Source: Dorea sp. AM10-31
GTDB lineage: Bacteria > Bacillota > Clostridia > Lachnospirales > Lachnospiraceae
Direction of reading: 5' to 3'
Length of the DNA stretch: 64,000 nt
Assembly (NCBI RefSeq): GCF_003435815.1
Contig: NZ_QTUV01000001.1
Coordinates: 510,581 to 574,580 of the forward strand
Below the pieces are notes generated by a model, which ran no database searches, was not told where the DNA came from, and saw only the letters and a list, made by a program, of their open reading frames with translations. The position numbers were made by a program, and so were the translations under genes. Numbering within the stretch: the stretch's first letter is position 1; every line of letters begins with the position of its first letter. Positions 24,167-33,980 of this stretch are shown piece after piece.

Positions 24167-25267
24167 TTAGTTGCTTGAGCTGCTTGAATCACTGGAGCTC
24201 TTTGAATCGCTGGACTTCTTAGCAACCTGAACGCAGTTCTTTCCAAGCCATTCTTTTACCATATTCTTCAGTGCCGCATCTTTCAGATCCTGCTCTTCAA
24301 ATGCTTTCTTGAGCGCATCTACATTAGAGCTGTATCCATAACTCTTGGCAATTGCTTTCAGCTCTTTATTGTAGTCTTTCTTGCTCATCTTGATGTTCTC
24401 TTTGTCTGCGATCGCTTCTGTTACCATGTTCTGCTTCATCGTATCTTTAACAGCAGCTTTTACCTGTTTGTTGAATTCTTCTTCTGTCATACCCATCTGC
24501 TGCTCAAGGAACTTGCTATAATCCATGTTGTAAGCTTTTGCATACTGTTTGTACTGGCTGATCCATGCGTTTTCCATCTTCTTCTGTTCTTTCTCGTCAT
24601 ACTTCTTCACTTTTGTATTAGACAGAACTTTCTCCCATGCGCCACTCTCAACAGATTCTGTATATGTATCCTGTGCTTCCTGCTCCAGTTTTTTCTTTAC
24701 TTCTTTCTTATACTCTGCAACTGTCTTGGATTTACTTGAAACTTTCTTAACAAATGCATCGTTCAGTTCCGGTGTCTTGGACTCTATGATTGCTTTTACC
24801 TTAATTGTAAAACTTACTTTCTTACCTGCAAGCTCTTCAGAATAGTTCTTTGGGAATTTTCCATTCCATACGAACTTGTCCCCAACTTTGTGTCCGATGA
24901 TACTGTCTTCAAATCCCTCGATAAATGTGTTCGATCCGATCTTTAACTTCTGGTTATTTGCAGATCCGTTGTCGAATTTCTTGCCATTCATCTTACCAAC
25001 GAAGTCGATTGTAACGGTGTCACCTTTCTTAACTGCACGATTCTTGATCGTCTTTGTCTTCGCATTAGACTCCCGAACAGAATCAATGAAACTTGTCACG
25101 TCCTTATCCGTTACATCGTCAGCTTTGTCTACCTCATCAATTTCCACACCCTTGTATTGTGAAATCTTCAAGTTGTCATTCTCGATTCCTTTACTGCTCT
25201 GACATCCTGACAACAGAAGAGATGCCGTCATAATTCCTGTTAATAATACTGCTGCTTTCTTTTTCAT
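24167..25267 (-). CDS. Lipoprotein peptidyl-prolyl isomerase, trigger-factor-like
   Basis: A 366-residue exported foldase. The signal peptide ends in the lipobox LLLSGC at Cys22. An FKBP-type domain follows at about 85-165 (KKGDTVTIDFVGKMNGKKFD, then FIEGFEDSIIGHKVGD). The remainder resembles the helical C-terminal arms of trigger factor, and the ribosome-binding domain is absent. The tail is a Ser/Asp run. It probably assists folding of secreted proteins on the outer membrane face, analogous to PrsA. It is a single gene with a terminator on its 3' side. Confidence 0.9.
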   Translation of the reverse strand: MKKKAAVLLTGIMTASLLLSGCQSSKGIENDNLKISQYKGVEIDEVDKADDVTDKDVTSFIDSVRESNAKTKTIKNRAVKKGDTVTIDFVGKMNGKKFDNGSANNQKLKIGSNTFIEGFEDSIIGHKVGDKFVWNGKFPKNYSEELAGKKVSFTIKVKAIIESKTPELNDAFVKKVSSKSKTVAEYKKEVKKKLEQEAQDTYTESVESGAWEKVLSNTKVKKYDEKEQKKMENAWISQYKQYAKAYNMDYSKFLEQQMGMTEEEFNKQVKAAVKDTMKQNMVTEAIADKENIKMSKKDYNKELKAIAKSYGYSSNVDALKKAFEEQDLKDAALKNMVKEWLGKNCVQVAKKSSDSKSSSDSSSSSN

Positions 25268-25410
25268 AGTTCACCTCGAAAATATATTTACGCATTCGCA
25301 CATGCGAACCCATAGCCTTATTATGTTATACCACATTCTCCCCCTTATGCCTACCCTTTTCACATTTATTTCACAGAACACGCTATGTTGGCGGGCATTA
25401 TCCTGTCGAA

Positions 25411-26895
25411 TTAAAGCACCGGAGACAACAGCCTGCAGAACTGCTCTTTGAAGCGGATCAAAAGCGTTCTCTGCTCGTAAGATTTCTTTGTCACAAGAGA
25501 GCTTTTTGTCATATCATTTTCAAATGCGTCTTCCAACTGTTTTGTTGTCCTTGCACTATAGATTACTGCATTTACTTCAAAATTCAGTGCAAAGCTACGG
25601 ATATCCATATTGGCAGTTCCCATGCAGGTGACAAGGCCGTCGATACACAGGCATTTGCTGTGCAGGAATCCATTATCATAAGTAAAACATCGCACGCCCG
25701 CCTCCACCATCTCACCGATGTAAGAATAAGTCGCCCAGTATACAAATGGGTGATCCGGCTTACACGGGATCATCACGCGCACGTCAATTCCGGATTTTGC
25801 TGCGATAATAAGCGCGTCCCGGATATCATCATCTGGTATGAAATACGGCGTCTGTATAAAAATATTTTTTCTTGCCATATGGATCAGGCGCAGATAATTG
25901 TTACGGATTTCCTGACTATGTGAGTCCGGTCCGCTGGAAATGATCTGCACCGGATCACGCCCGTTCCGGATATAAGTCGGCAGTTCAAACAAATGATCCT
26001 CCAGAAAAATATTATCTCTCGCTGCATAATTCCAGTCCAGTGCAAAACGGACTGCAAGCGAAGTGACCGCCGCTCCTTCGATACAAATGTGGGTATCTCT
26101 CCAGTATCCGAATTTCTCATCTTTTCCCAGATACTCTCTTCCAATATTAAATCCGCCGACAAAGCCGATTCTTCCATCGATCACTGCAATCTTCCGGTGG
26201 TTTCGGTAATTCACACGAAGCTGCAGTTTTCCTAATACTGCCGGAAAAAATTCTGCCACCTGAATGCCGGCTTTTTCCAGACGATCCCAATCGCTGTTCT
26301 TCATTCCACGACATCCCATACTGTCAAAAAGGACTCGGATCTCCACACCCTGTCTGGCTTTTCTTAAAAGTACTTCCTCAATTTCCTGCCAGAGTTCATC
26401 ATTCCTGATGATATAATACTGCAAATGAATATAATTTCTCGCATGATCCATCTCGGATAACAGTGCATCAAATTTCTCCCTTCCGTCTGTATACACACGG
26501 ATATCGTTATTATCGGTAAGCACCGCCTCCCCTTCATTCAGATTATAGAGAATCAGGCTCTTAAAACGCTCCAGTTCCGGATCACGGAGTTTCAACTTCC
26601 GCCGATAGATCGATTCTTCCTGCCTTCGCACCGCATGTTTGATCTCGCCCTCAATTTCTTTCATCTTGAACATCCGGTCTTTATGGAAATTCTGCCCTAA
26701 TACAAGGTAGAGAATAAATCCAAGTCCCGGCAGAAAATAAAGCAGCAGAAGCCATGCCCATACGGTCGTCGGATCCCGTCTTTGAAAGAAAATAATCAGA
26801 ATTGAAAATACGAGATTGATGATAAATAAATGATCCATCAGCCATAAATATGCTTCACTGATCATATGACCTGCCGCAATAAACATTCTAAACAC
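25411..26895 (-). CDS. cls: Cardiolipin synthase
   Basis: Phospholipase D-type enzyme of 494 residues that joins phosphatidylglycerol molecules into cardiolipin at the membrane. Two transmembrane helices occupy about residues 20-70 (LFIINLVFSILIIFFQ and LLLLYFLPGLGFILYLVLG). Two HKD motifs follow, NYRNHRKIAVIDG and FLHSKCLCIDG, each with the His-Lys-Asp set and the trailing GGFN or TANMD. The length is standard for Firmicute Cls. It is monocistronic by its surroundings. Confidence 0.96.
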   Translation of the reverse strand: MFRMFIAAGHMISEAYLWLMDHLFIINLVFSILIIFFQRRDPTTVWAWLLLLYFLPGLGFILYLVLGQNFHKDRMFKMKEIEGEIKHAVRRQEESIYRRKLKLRDPELERFKSLILYNLNEGEAVLTDNNDIRVYTDGREKFDALLSEMDHARNYIHLQYYIIRNDELWQEIEEVLLRKARQGVEIRVLFDSMGCRGMKNSDWDRLEKAGIQVAEFFPAVLGKLQLRVNYRNHRKIAVIDGRIGFVGGFNIGREYLGKDEKFGYWRDTHICIEGAAVTSLAVRFALDWNYAARDNIFLEDHLFELPTYIRNGRDPVQIISSGPDSHSQEIRNNYLRLIHMARKNIFIQTPYFIPDDDIRDALIIAAKSGIDVRVMIPCKPDHPFVYWATYSYIGEMVEAGVRCFTYDNGFLHSKCLCIDGLVTCMGTANMDIRSFALNFEVNAVIYSARTTKQLEDAFENDMTKSSLVTKKSYEQRTLLIRFKEQFCRLLSPVL

Positions 26896-27000
26896 CTCCC
26901 CTGTTATGTAAGTTCCCTGCTAAAATCTCAAATCTCTTGCACTTGCGTCAAAAGAATGATACAATGTACTTCGTGAAAAACAGATTTTAGGAGGTTCGCT

Positions 27001-27441
27001 GTGAGTAAATTAACGATTGTCTTATTAGTGATCTTAGTCGTTTTAATCATTGCATGCATTGCATTATATTTCCTCGGGAAAAGAGCTGAGAAGAAGCAGG
27101 CCGAACAGCAGGAACAGTTAGATGCTGTTAAGCAGACCGTATCCATGCTGGTTATTGATAAAGGTCGTATTCGTCTCAAAGATGCAGGTTTCCCGCCGAT
27201 CGTACTGGAGAACACGCCGAAGTATCTTCGCCGTTCCAAAGTACCGGTTGTTAAAGCAAAGGTTGGACCGAAGGTAATGACTCTGATGTGCGATGCTCAG
27301 GTTTATCCTACAATCCCTGTTAAGAAAGAAGTAAAAGCCACAGTCAGTGGTATTTACATTACAGGTGTCAAAGGACTTCGTGGTCCGCTTGAAACACCGG
27401 AAAAGAAAAAGGGATTCTTCGCAAGACTGAGAAACAAGTAA
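27001..27441 (+). CDS. Conserved hypothetical membrane-anchored protein
   Basis: A 146-residue protein starting with GTG, set by TTAGGAGG upstream. An N-terminal membrane helix (LTIVLLVILVVLIIACIALYFLG, residues 4-26) is followed by a short Glu/Gln-rich coil and a soluble domain with KGRIRLKDAGFPP and the C-terminal KGFFARLRNK. I recognise it only as a type of conserved Lachnospiraceae protein of unknown function. It is divergent from cls and is followed by a strong terminator. Confidence 0.7.
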   Translation: MSKLTIVLLVILVVLIIACIALYFLGKRAEKKQAEQQEQLDAVKQTVSMLVIDKGRIRLKDAGFPPIVLENTPKYLRRSKVPVVKAKVGPKVMTLMCDAQVYPTIPVKKEVKATVSGIYITGVKGLRGPLETPEKKKGFFARLRNK

Positions 27442-27458
27442 AATGAAAATGATTTTAT

Positions 27459-27494
27459 AAAAAGGACAGGCTTTTACCGACCTGTCCTTTTTAT
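27459..27494. terminator. Bidirectional terminator between convergent genes
   Basis: AAAAAGGACAGG and CCTGTCCTTTTT pair perfectly around a 10-base loop. It overlaps the last codon of the DUF1934 gene and serves the plus-strand gene. Confidence 0.9.
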
Positions 27495-27931
27495 TTTGCT
27501 TTTACACACATCTTAATCTCACTGTCGGCAACTTTATCGCCATTAATATCCAGCTCATAATTTATCCGGATATTGATCCGGTCGTCGGATTCTTCTACTT
27601 TCAGATCCTTTGTATATATGCCAAGGAGAAGCTCACCATACGGCGTCTCATACGGCGTCATATGGATCTTGTCTTTTTCAAATACCATATGCGTGCCTGA
27701 AAGACCGCTCTTTAATATCTCAAGCTGATCTTCCCCGGATATCCGTATCTTGTTCTTAATACTTCCCGGCATACCTTCCACAACTTCTTCATATATAATG
27801 TAATGCTTATTATTCTTGAGATAATAAGCAGCCGGGGTGATGACTTCGATTGGCTCGTTGTCATCCTCCCGACCGGAAAATTCATCATAATGAAGACCGG
27901 AAATTGTTAATAATACATCCTTCGTCATCAT
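27491..27931 (-). CDS. DUF1934 (YwiB-like) protein
   Basis: A 146-residue small beta-barrel protein of the DUF1934 family, lipocalin-like. Typical stretches are VLLTISGLHYDE, YYLKNNKHYIIYEE and GELLLGIYTKDLKV. Its cellular role is not known. It follows pfkA by 15 bp on the same strand and shares its transcript. The ATGATG start offers two adjacent start codons. Confidence 0.85.
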   Translation of the reverse strand: MMTKDVLLTISGLHYDEFSGREDDNEPIEVITPAAYYLKNNKHYIIYEEVVEGMPGSIKNKIRISGEDQLEILKSGLSGTHMVFEKDKIHMTPYETPYGELLLGIYTKDLKVEESDDRINIRINYELDINGDKVADSEIKMCVKAK

Positions 27932-27946
27932 TCTTATCTCATTCTC

Positions 27947-28930
27947 TTACAGCGCAAGCTGTTTTGCAATGTCATACTGATACTGCGGGATACTCTTATG
28001 CATTCCAAGTGCTTCATCAATATCGAAATCAATGTACTCACCATGTTTGTAACCAACGACACGGTTTGACTTTCCTTCCAGCAAAAGGTCTACTGCTTTT
28101 GAACCCATAATAGAAGCATACACTCTGTCTTTACATGTCGGGCTTCCACCACGCTGCATGTGTCCCAGAACAGTTGCTCTTGTTTCCATACCGGTTGCTT
28201 CTTCGATTCTCTTCGCCATATTGATAGAATCTCCGATACCTTCTGCATTGATGATGATATAATTCTTCTTACCACGTTTTCTGCTCTCCTGAATATCTTT
28301 GATGATTGCTGCTTCATCAAAGTCATGCTCTTCCGGCATCAGGATCTTCTCAGCTCCGTTGGCAATACCGCACCAGAGTGCCAGATATCCGGCATCTCTT
28401 CCCATAACCTCGATAATAGAACATCTCTCATGGGAAGTAGAAGTATCACGTACTTTATCAATTGCTTCCATTGCAGTATTAACTGCTGTATCAAATCCGA
28501 TCGTATACTCGGTACATGCGATATCCAGGTCGATTGTTCCTGGGAGTCCGATCGTATTGATTCCTAAGTTTGCAAGCTTCTGTGCTCCTGCAAAGGAACC
28601 GTCTCCACCGATTACAACCAGTCCGTCAATTCCATATTTTTTGCAGATAGCTGCTGCTTTCTGCTGTCCTTCTTCTGTACGCATCTCTTTACAGCGTGCT
28701 GTCTGGAGAATTGTTCCTCCACGCTCGATAATGTCTGATACGTCTCTGGCTGACAGGTCAATAATTTCCTCGTTCATAAGACCCTGGTAACCTTTTCTGA
28801 TTCCTCTGACTTTCAGGCCTTTACCCAATGCTGTTCTTACTACTGCACGGATTGCCGCATTCATTCCCGGTGCATCTCCACCACTGGTAAGAACACCAAT
28901 CGTACGTATTGTTTTGTCTGCCATGATCAT
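27947..28930 (-). CDS. pfkA: ATP-dependent 6-phosphofructokinase
   Basis: Phosphorylates fructose 6-phosphate to fructose 1,6-bisphosphate in glycolysis. The 327 residues match bacterial PfkA. The N-terminal GVLTSGGDAPGMNAAIR, the GGDGSFAGA phosphate-binding turn and the catalytic TIDLDIACTEYTIGFDTA are all present. The glycine in GGDGS is the usual marker of ATP rather than pyrophosphate use. It follows dnaE on the same strand, a gene order common in Firmicutes. Confidence 0.97.
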   Translation of the reverse strand: MIMADKTIRTIGVLTSGGDAPGMNAAIRAVVRTALGKGLKVRGIRKGYQGLMNEEIIDLSARDVSDIIERGGTILQTARCKEMRTEEGQQKAAAICKKYGIDGLVVIGGDGSFAGAQKLANLGINTIGLPGTIDLDIACTEYTIGFDTAVNTAMEAIDKVRDTSTSHERCSIIEVMGRDAGYLALWCGIANGAEKILMPEEHDFDEAAIIKDIQESRKRGKKNYIIINAEGIGDSINMAKRIEEATGMETRATVLGHMQRGGSPTCKDRVYASIMGSKAVDLLLEGKSNRVVGYKHGEYIDFDIDEALGMHKSIPQYQYDIAKQLAL

Positions 28931-28998
28931 CCCTCCATCATTTATCCTTACTTATTTTAATATAATTTATCCATCCGTGCACCATTTTACATGAATTA

Positions 28999-31900
28999 TC
29001 AAATGTTTTCAATGTTTTTTTCGATTACTTTCACGCAAGAGTCGCCAAGATAGTTCATAAGCCTGCTTAATAAGCCAGTTTCAACCTGTACATTCCGGTT
29101 CCTTCCAAGCCGTTTTACAACACGTTCTTTCTTGCAGTAAATGACAACTTCGTCTCTTCCGTCAGAGTTTCCAATCAGGTCATAGAGCATCTGTTCCTGT
29201 GCAAGAAATGTATCTTTGTCTGCATATTGGAGCCACAGTTCTTTGCGTGTCTGGGAAAATGGAACTACCGATTCGCAGATCAGTTTGCTCGGTGCGTCAT
29301 CTTCTTCCGATACGCGTCCGCGGATAAATACTTTATTTTCTTCCTGCAGATATTCTTTGTATTTTTCATAATCTCTCGGAAATACGACTACTTCCACTGT
29401 TCCGAGCAGATCTTCCAGTGTCAGGATCGCCATCGTTTTATTGGTCTTCGTATACTTAATGGCAAGCGTCGCGATAATTCCTCCGATGATCTCTTTTGCG
29501 CCATCATGCACTTTCGCTGCACCGGTTTCTTTATCAAGCTGGAAGTCCAACGTCGTTTTGGAAATACTCTTTCTCCATTTTTCTTCGTATTCTTCCATCG
29601 GATGTCCAGTCAGATAGACGCCCAGCACTTCTTTTTCAAATGCAAGCCTTGTCTCTTTTTCATATTCTCCGACCTTCGGCAATGGAATATCAAATTCTGC
29701 TTTCTGGTCATCGTCCACCATATCAAACAGCGAAAGCTGTCCTGCCATGGAATATTTGCGCTCCTGGTTCACCTGATCCACAATCTGCACATAAATGATC
29801 ATGAACTGTTTTCTCGTGCCTCCAAGCCCGTCAAATGCACCGGATTTGATAAAACTTTCGATCGTACGTTTATTCACTTCTTTTCCGGAAAGGCGCTCGA
29901 TAAAATCTTTCAGTGTCTTAAATTTTCCGCGTTCATTCCGCTCTCTTACGATTGATTCAATGACCGGACGACCGATACTCTTAATCGCCGCAAGGCCATA
30001 ACGGATTTTTCCGTCCTGTACCGAAAAGTTACCGACACCTTCATTGATATCCGGTGGCAGGATCTCGATTCCCATTTGACGACAGCTATAAATATATTCT
30101 GCAACCTTCGGCGGATTATCGATCATAGACGTCATAAGCGCCGCCATAAACTCTACCGGATAATAATATTTTAACCAGGCTGTCTGATAAGATACAACTG
30201 CGTAAGCCGCCGCATGTGACTTGTTAAATGCATATTTGGCGAAATCAATCATCTCATCATAGATCTTATTTGCCGTCTTCTCGTCAATTCCATTTGCGAT
30301 ACAGCCCGGCACACCGCCTTCTTCGTCTCCGTAGACAAATGCCTGCCGTTCTTTCTGCATCACGTCCCCCTTTTTCTTGGACATGGCACGGCGCAGAAGA
30401 TCGCTTCGTCCCAGTGTAAATCCGGCAAGATCACGTACGATCTGCATAACCTGTTCCTGATATACGATACAACCGTAAGTCGGCGCAAGGATCGGCTCCA
30501 GCTGCGGGCAGTCGTAAGTGATCGACTCTGGATGGTTCTTTCCCTTAATATACTGTGGAATGAAGTCCATCGGTCCCGGACGGTACAGCGAGATACCGGC
30601 GATAATGTCTTCCAGATTCTGTGGTTTCAGTTCCTTCATGAACCCTTTCATACCGCCACTTTCCAACTGGAATATACCATCTGTCTCGCCGCTTCCGACG
30701 TAATCCAGTACTTTTTTATCGTTATAATCAATCGCATTGATGTCAATCTCTTTACCGGAACTCTTTTCTGCCAGGCGCACTGCATCCTGAATAACAGTCA
30801 GCGTCCGGAGACCGAGGAAATCCATTTTCAGAAGTCCCAGCTCTTCCAGCGTTGTCATTGTAAACTGTGTGACAACCGAACCATCCGAACCTACCGAAAG
30901 CGGAACGTATTCTTCTACTGCTTTCTGACTGATCACGACACCGGCTGCATGCATGGATGTATGTCTCGGAAGTCCTTCCAGACGCATGGACATATCGATC
31001 AGCTCTTTTACCTGCGGATCGTTATCGTAAGCTTTTTTGAAATCCGGACTGGACTGTAATGCTTTCCCCAGTGTAATATTCAGTTCTTTCGGGATCATTT
31101 TGGCGATTCCATCTACAAATGCATACGGAAGGTCCATAACACGCCCTACATCGCGGATAACGCCGCGCGCCGCCATTGTACCGAACGTTACGATCTGCAC
31201 CACCCGGTCAGTTCCATATTTCCGCACAACATAATCAATGACTTCCTGTCTTCGTTCAAAGCAAAAGTCCACGTCAATATCCGGCATAGATACACGTTCC
31301 GGATTCAGAAAACGCTCAAACAGGAGCTGATACCGGAGCGGATCAATACTTGTAATACCTAGACAGTAGGATACAATACTTCCGGCTGCCGAACCTCGTC
31401 CCGGTCCTACACTGATGCCGTGGTCTCTTGCATATTTGATAAAATCCCATACAATCAAGAAATAATCTACATACCCCATACGTTTAATAACGCTAAGCTC
31501 GTATTCCAGACGTTCACGGATCTTCGGATCGTCTCCCGGATACCGTCTTTCCAGTCCTTCATAACATAATTTATTCAAATACTCCCAGGAAGTAAAACCA
31601 TCCGGCACATCATATTTCGGCAGCTTCTTCTCACCAAATACAATCTCCACATTGCAACGGTCCGCAATCTTCTGTGTATTATCAATTGCTTCCTGTGCAT
31701 ATGGAAATAATTTTCGCATCTCTTCTTCGGACTTGATGTAATACTGCCCGCCTTCATAACGCATACGGTCTTCATCTGCCAACTTCTTGCCAGTCTGGAT
31801 ACAGAGCAGGATGTCATGTGGCTTCACATCGTCTGCGTAAGTATAGTGGATATCATTCGTTGCCACCAGTTCAATTCCTGTCTCCTGCGACATACGAAGC

Positions 31901-32472
31901 AGCGACTGGTTTACCAGTTTCTGCTCCTCCATTCCATGATCCTGCAGTTCCAGAAAGAAATTTCCTTCTCCGAAAATATCTTTGTACCGGCACGCTGCAG
32001 CCTTTGCCTCACCATACATTCCCCGGAGAATATTCTTCTGCACTTCCCCTGCAAGGCAAGCACTCAAGGCAATGATTCCTTCATGGTATTGCTCCAATAG
32101 TTCCATATCGACACGCGGTTTATAATAGTAGCCTTCTGTAAATCCTCTGGATACGATCTTCATTAAGTTGTAATAACCGGTCTCATTTTCTGCCAGAAGT
32201 ACGAGATGATAATATCTGTCATCATTATTGCCAACTGCCTCTTTATCAAAACGGGAGCCGGGCGCAACATACACTTCACATCCAAGGATTGGCTTGACCC
32301 CTGCTGCCTTTGCCGCACGATAAAAATCGATCACGCCGAACATAACTCCATGATCCGTGATCGCCACACTGTTCATTCCCAGTTCCTTCACTCTGGAAAC
32401 ACATTCTTTGATTTTATTGGAACCATCCAGCAGACTGAACTCCGTATGGACATGCAGATGCGCAAAACTCAT
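28999..32472 (-). CDS. dnaE: DNA polymerase III alpha subunit
   Basis: Replicative polymerase of 1157 residues, the DnaE type rather than PolC. The N-terminal PHP domain starts SFAHLHVHTEFSLLDG; the palm holds GPGRGSAAGS and PDIDVDFCF with the catalytic aspartates; the OB domain and tail follow (EIIGGIIATL). The length is normal. In organisms that also have PolC, DnaE extends RNA primers on the lagging strand. It sits between an HPr-like gene and pfkA. The structured leader motif at 32535-32611 ends about 60 bp before its start. Confidence 0.98.
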   Translation of the reverse strand: MSFAHLHVHTEFSLLDGSNKIKECVSRVKELGMNSVAITDHGVMFGVIDFYRAAKAAGVKPILGCEVYVAPGSRFDKEAVGNNDDRYYHLVLLAENETGYYNLMKIVSRGFTEGYYYKPRVDMELLEQYHEGIIALSACLAGEVQKNILRGMYGEAKAAACRYKDIFGEGNFFLELQDHGMEEQKLVNQSLLRMSQETGIELVATNDIHYTYADDVKPHDILLCIQTGKKLADEDRMRYEGGQYYIKSEEEMRKLFPYAQEAIDNTQKIADRCNVEIVFGEKKLPKYDVPDGFTSWEYLNKLCYEGLERRYPGDDPKIRERLEYELSVIKRMGYVDYFLIVWDFIKYARDHGISVGPGRGSAAGSIVSYCLGITSIDPLRYQLLFERFLNPERVSMPDIDVDFCFERRQEVIDYVVRKYGTDRVVQIVTFGTMAARGVIRDVGRVMDLPYAFVDGIAKMIPKELNITLGKALQSSPDFKKAYDNDPQVKELIDMSMRLEGLPRHTSMHAAGVVISQKAVEEYVPLSVGSDGSVVTQFTMTTLEELGLLKMDFLGLRTLTVIQDAVRLAEKSSGKEIDINAIDYNDKKVLDYVGSGETDGIFQLESGGMKGFMKELKPQNLEDIIAGISLYRPGPMDFIPQYIKGKNHPESITYDCPQLEPILAPTYGCIVYQEQVMQIVRDLAGFTLGRSDLLRRAMSKKKGDVMQKERQAFVYGDEEGGVPGCIANGIDEKTANKIYDEMIDFAKYAFNKSHAAAYAVVSYQTAWLKYYYPVEFMAALMTSMIDNPPKVAEYIYSCRQMGIEILPPDINEGVGNFSVQDGKIRYGLAAIKSIGRPVIESIVRERNERGKFKTLKDFIERLSGKEVNKRTIESFIKSGAFDGLGGTRKQFMIIYVQIVDQVNQERKYSMAGQLSLFDMVDDDQKAEFDIPLPKVGEYEKETRLAFEKEVLGVYLTGHPMEEYEEKWRKSISKTTLDFQLDKETGAAKVHDGAKEIIGGIIATLAIKYTKTNKTMAILTLEDLLGTVEVVVFPRDYEKYKEYLQEENKVFIRGRVSEEDDAPSKLICESVVPFSQTRKELWLQYADKDTFLAQEQMLYDLIGNSDGRDEVVIYCKKERVVKRLGRNRNVQVETGLLSRLMNYLGDSCVKVIEKNIENI

Positions 32473-32534
32473 AATCTATTCCGACTCCTTTTTATTTTAT
32501 AATTTATGTATTCTTATATTTCTTCATTTTGTTA

Positions 32535-32611
32535 AGATACCATACGAATTGTTTCATAAAACCACTCATGTGCCTGCACATCGTGGTTTCAGGCTTTTGC
32601 CCCTGGTATCT
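32535..32611 (-). ncRNA. Structured leader element A, upstream of dnaE
   Basis: On the minus strand AGATACC pairs with GGTATCT over 77 bases. Inside lie AGGGG, a long hairpin closed by AAACCAC/GTGGTTT, and a small hairpin with an ACAA loop (TGAA-ACAA-TTCG). The same plan recurs at 39971-40030 with different stems. A TATAAT at 32617-32622 on the minus strand would start transcription at or next to the element, so it is the 5' end of the dnaE leader or a separate small RNA. Confidence 0.5.
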
Positions 32612-32740
32612 CGAATATTATACCACATTTCCACCCATGATAGCGTTTTTTGTTATCCCGAACTAAATTTTTCATAATCATAATCTGCATAACATTAGTG
32701 CACGTTGTAACGTCAGCTTTCTCTGAAGCCTATACACGCA
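32612..32740. other. Gap between the HPr-like gene and the dnaE leader
   Basis: Non-coding. It holds the -10 element ATTATA/TATAAT (32617-32622, minus strand) for the dnaE leader. I see no further structure. Confidence 0.5.
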
Positions 32741-32775
32741 AGAAGGCAGATAGCATATCCTGCCATCTGCCTTCT
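32741..32775 (-). terminator. Hairpin after the HPr-like gene, weak terminator
   Basis: AGAAGGCAGAT and ATCTGCCTTCT pair perfectly around a 13-base loop. The 3' flank on the minus strand is not T-rich, so termination may be partial. Confidence 0.5.
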
Positions 32776-32801
32776 CATATCTCTTTGCGACCTGATTCTA
32801 A

Positions 32802-33035
32802 TTAGTTGTTCATCATGAATTTGATCAGTCTGTCTGTATCTTCCGGCTCATAAGCGATGATCTCAAGCTCCGGGATCTCTCCGCCGGAGAAGATGTTTGC
32901 CATAGAAACATACTGAGATAATTTAGATTTCAGGTTCAGTCTGTCTCCTTCTCCTGTTACTAATTCAACTCTTCCTGAACAATCGTCAACTGTCTTAAAA
33001 AATGCGTCGATGTCTTTGATATTCTGTACTTTCAT
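32802..33035 (-). CDS. HPr-like protein without the phosphorylatable histidine
   Basis: A 77-residue protein whose pattern follows HPr/Crh: GRVELVTGEGDRLNLKSKLSQ corresponds to the segment around regulatory Ser46, followed by the GGEIPELEIIAY strand and a final helix. Ser37 in NLKS is kept. The N-terminal part that should hold the catalytic His15 loop is replaced by KDIDAFFKTVDDCS and has no His. It is directly upstream of dnaE and pfkA, where many Firmicutes keep an HPr or Crh gene. I infer a Crh-like regulatory protein rather than a phosphotransfer carrier; this is not proven. Confidence 0.6.
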   Translation of the reverse strand: MKVQNIKDIDAFFKTVDDCSGRVELVTGEGDRLNLKSKLSQYVSMANIFSGGEIPELEIIAYEPEDTDRLIKFMMNN

Positions 33036-33128
33036 TCTATTGCTCTCCTTCCATTATTCACGCTTGATAAGCTCTTTTCTTTTTCTCACGCTACTAATTA
33101 TACCTTATTTTTTTAGGATTTCAAGAAC

Positions 33129-33968
33129 CTATTTTTTCGAAAGTTCAATTCCATTCTCCTTAATTTGTATCTTATGCTCTTTAAATAATCTGCCAACTGC
33201 TCTTTTGAATGCATTTTTACTAATTCCAAAAGTTTCCTTGATTTTTTCAGGATCAGATTTGTCAGTAAATGGAATACTTCCACCATTTTTTTCTACATAG
33301 TCCAGAATCATGACTGCATCATCATCCATCTGCTCAAACGCTTTCTTTCTGACACTTAGATCTAGTTTTCCGTCTTCGTGCACTTTTGTTACGCGACACT
33401 CGACTTCCATGCCGACTTTCAGATTGCCGTACGCTTCTCTCTTCGGGATCAGCGCAGAATATTTATCATCTACTGCGACAAACGCGCCAAAGTTATCACT
33501 GATCTCGTAAATGCGTCCTTTCACTTCTGCGTCTTTCTCGTATGGCGCATCTGTGCGGAGCTTATCATACACTTTCATCGTTGCGCACAGTCTTCCGCTC
33601 TTGTCCACATACAGAGCGACTAATACTTTGTCTTTCTTGGAGACTTTTGCTGTCTGCTCGCGGAACGGAAGCAGGAGGTCTTTTTCCAGACCCCAGTCCA
33701 GAAATGCACCGATTCTCGCTGTGTCAGCGACTTCCAGTACCTTCACTTCTCCCATCATCAGCTTTGGTATGCGGGTGGTTGCAATGATACGGTCGGATGA
33801 ATCTTTGTATAAGAATACTTCGATCGGATCTCCGACTTCAATACCAGCAGGCACTTCTTTCTTCGGAAGCAGAACCTTCTCATCTTTTGTTCCGAGATAT
33901 ACACCGAAATCTACGATTTTTACTACCATTAAACTTCTTCTTTTTCCTAATTCATTCTGTAAATTCAT
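33129..33968 (-). CDS. CvfB-type S1 RNA-binding protein
   Basis: A 279-residue protein of the CvfB/YitL family, made of S1-like OB folds followed by a winged helix. Typical pieces are VVKIVDFGVYLGTKDE, GAFLDWGLEKDLLLPF, GRIYEISDNFGAFVAV and the C-terminal FGISKNAFKRAVGRLFKE. Relatives bind RNA and influence virulence and stress genes, but their precise role is unclear. It lies 12 bp after the thioesterase gene and ends a long minus-strand operon. Confidence 0.9.
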   Translation of the reverse strand: MNLQNELGKRRSLMVVKIVDFGVYLGTKDEKVLLPKKEVPAGIEVGDPIEVFLYKDSSDRIIATTRIPKLMMGEVKVLEVADTARIGAFLDWGLEKDLLLPFREQTAKVSKKDKVLVALYVDKSGRLCATMKVYDKLRTDAPYEKDAEVKGRIYEISDNFGAFVAVDDKYSALIPKREAYGNLKVGMEVECRVTKVHEDGKLDLSVRKKAFEQMDDDAVMILDYVEKNGGSIPFTDKSDPEKIKETFGISKNAFKRAVGRLFKEHKIQIKENGIELSKK

Positions 33969-33980
33969 CTTTTTCTCCTA

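Noticed and set aside
32535-32611. Known metabolite riboswitch upstream of dnaE
   Set aside because: The core does not match the TPP, SAM, purine, lysine, glycine, FMN, cobalamin, preQ1, ZTP or fluoride consensus sequences that I can recall.
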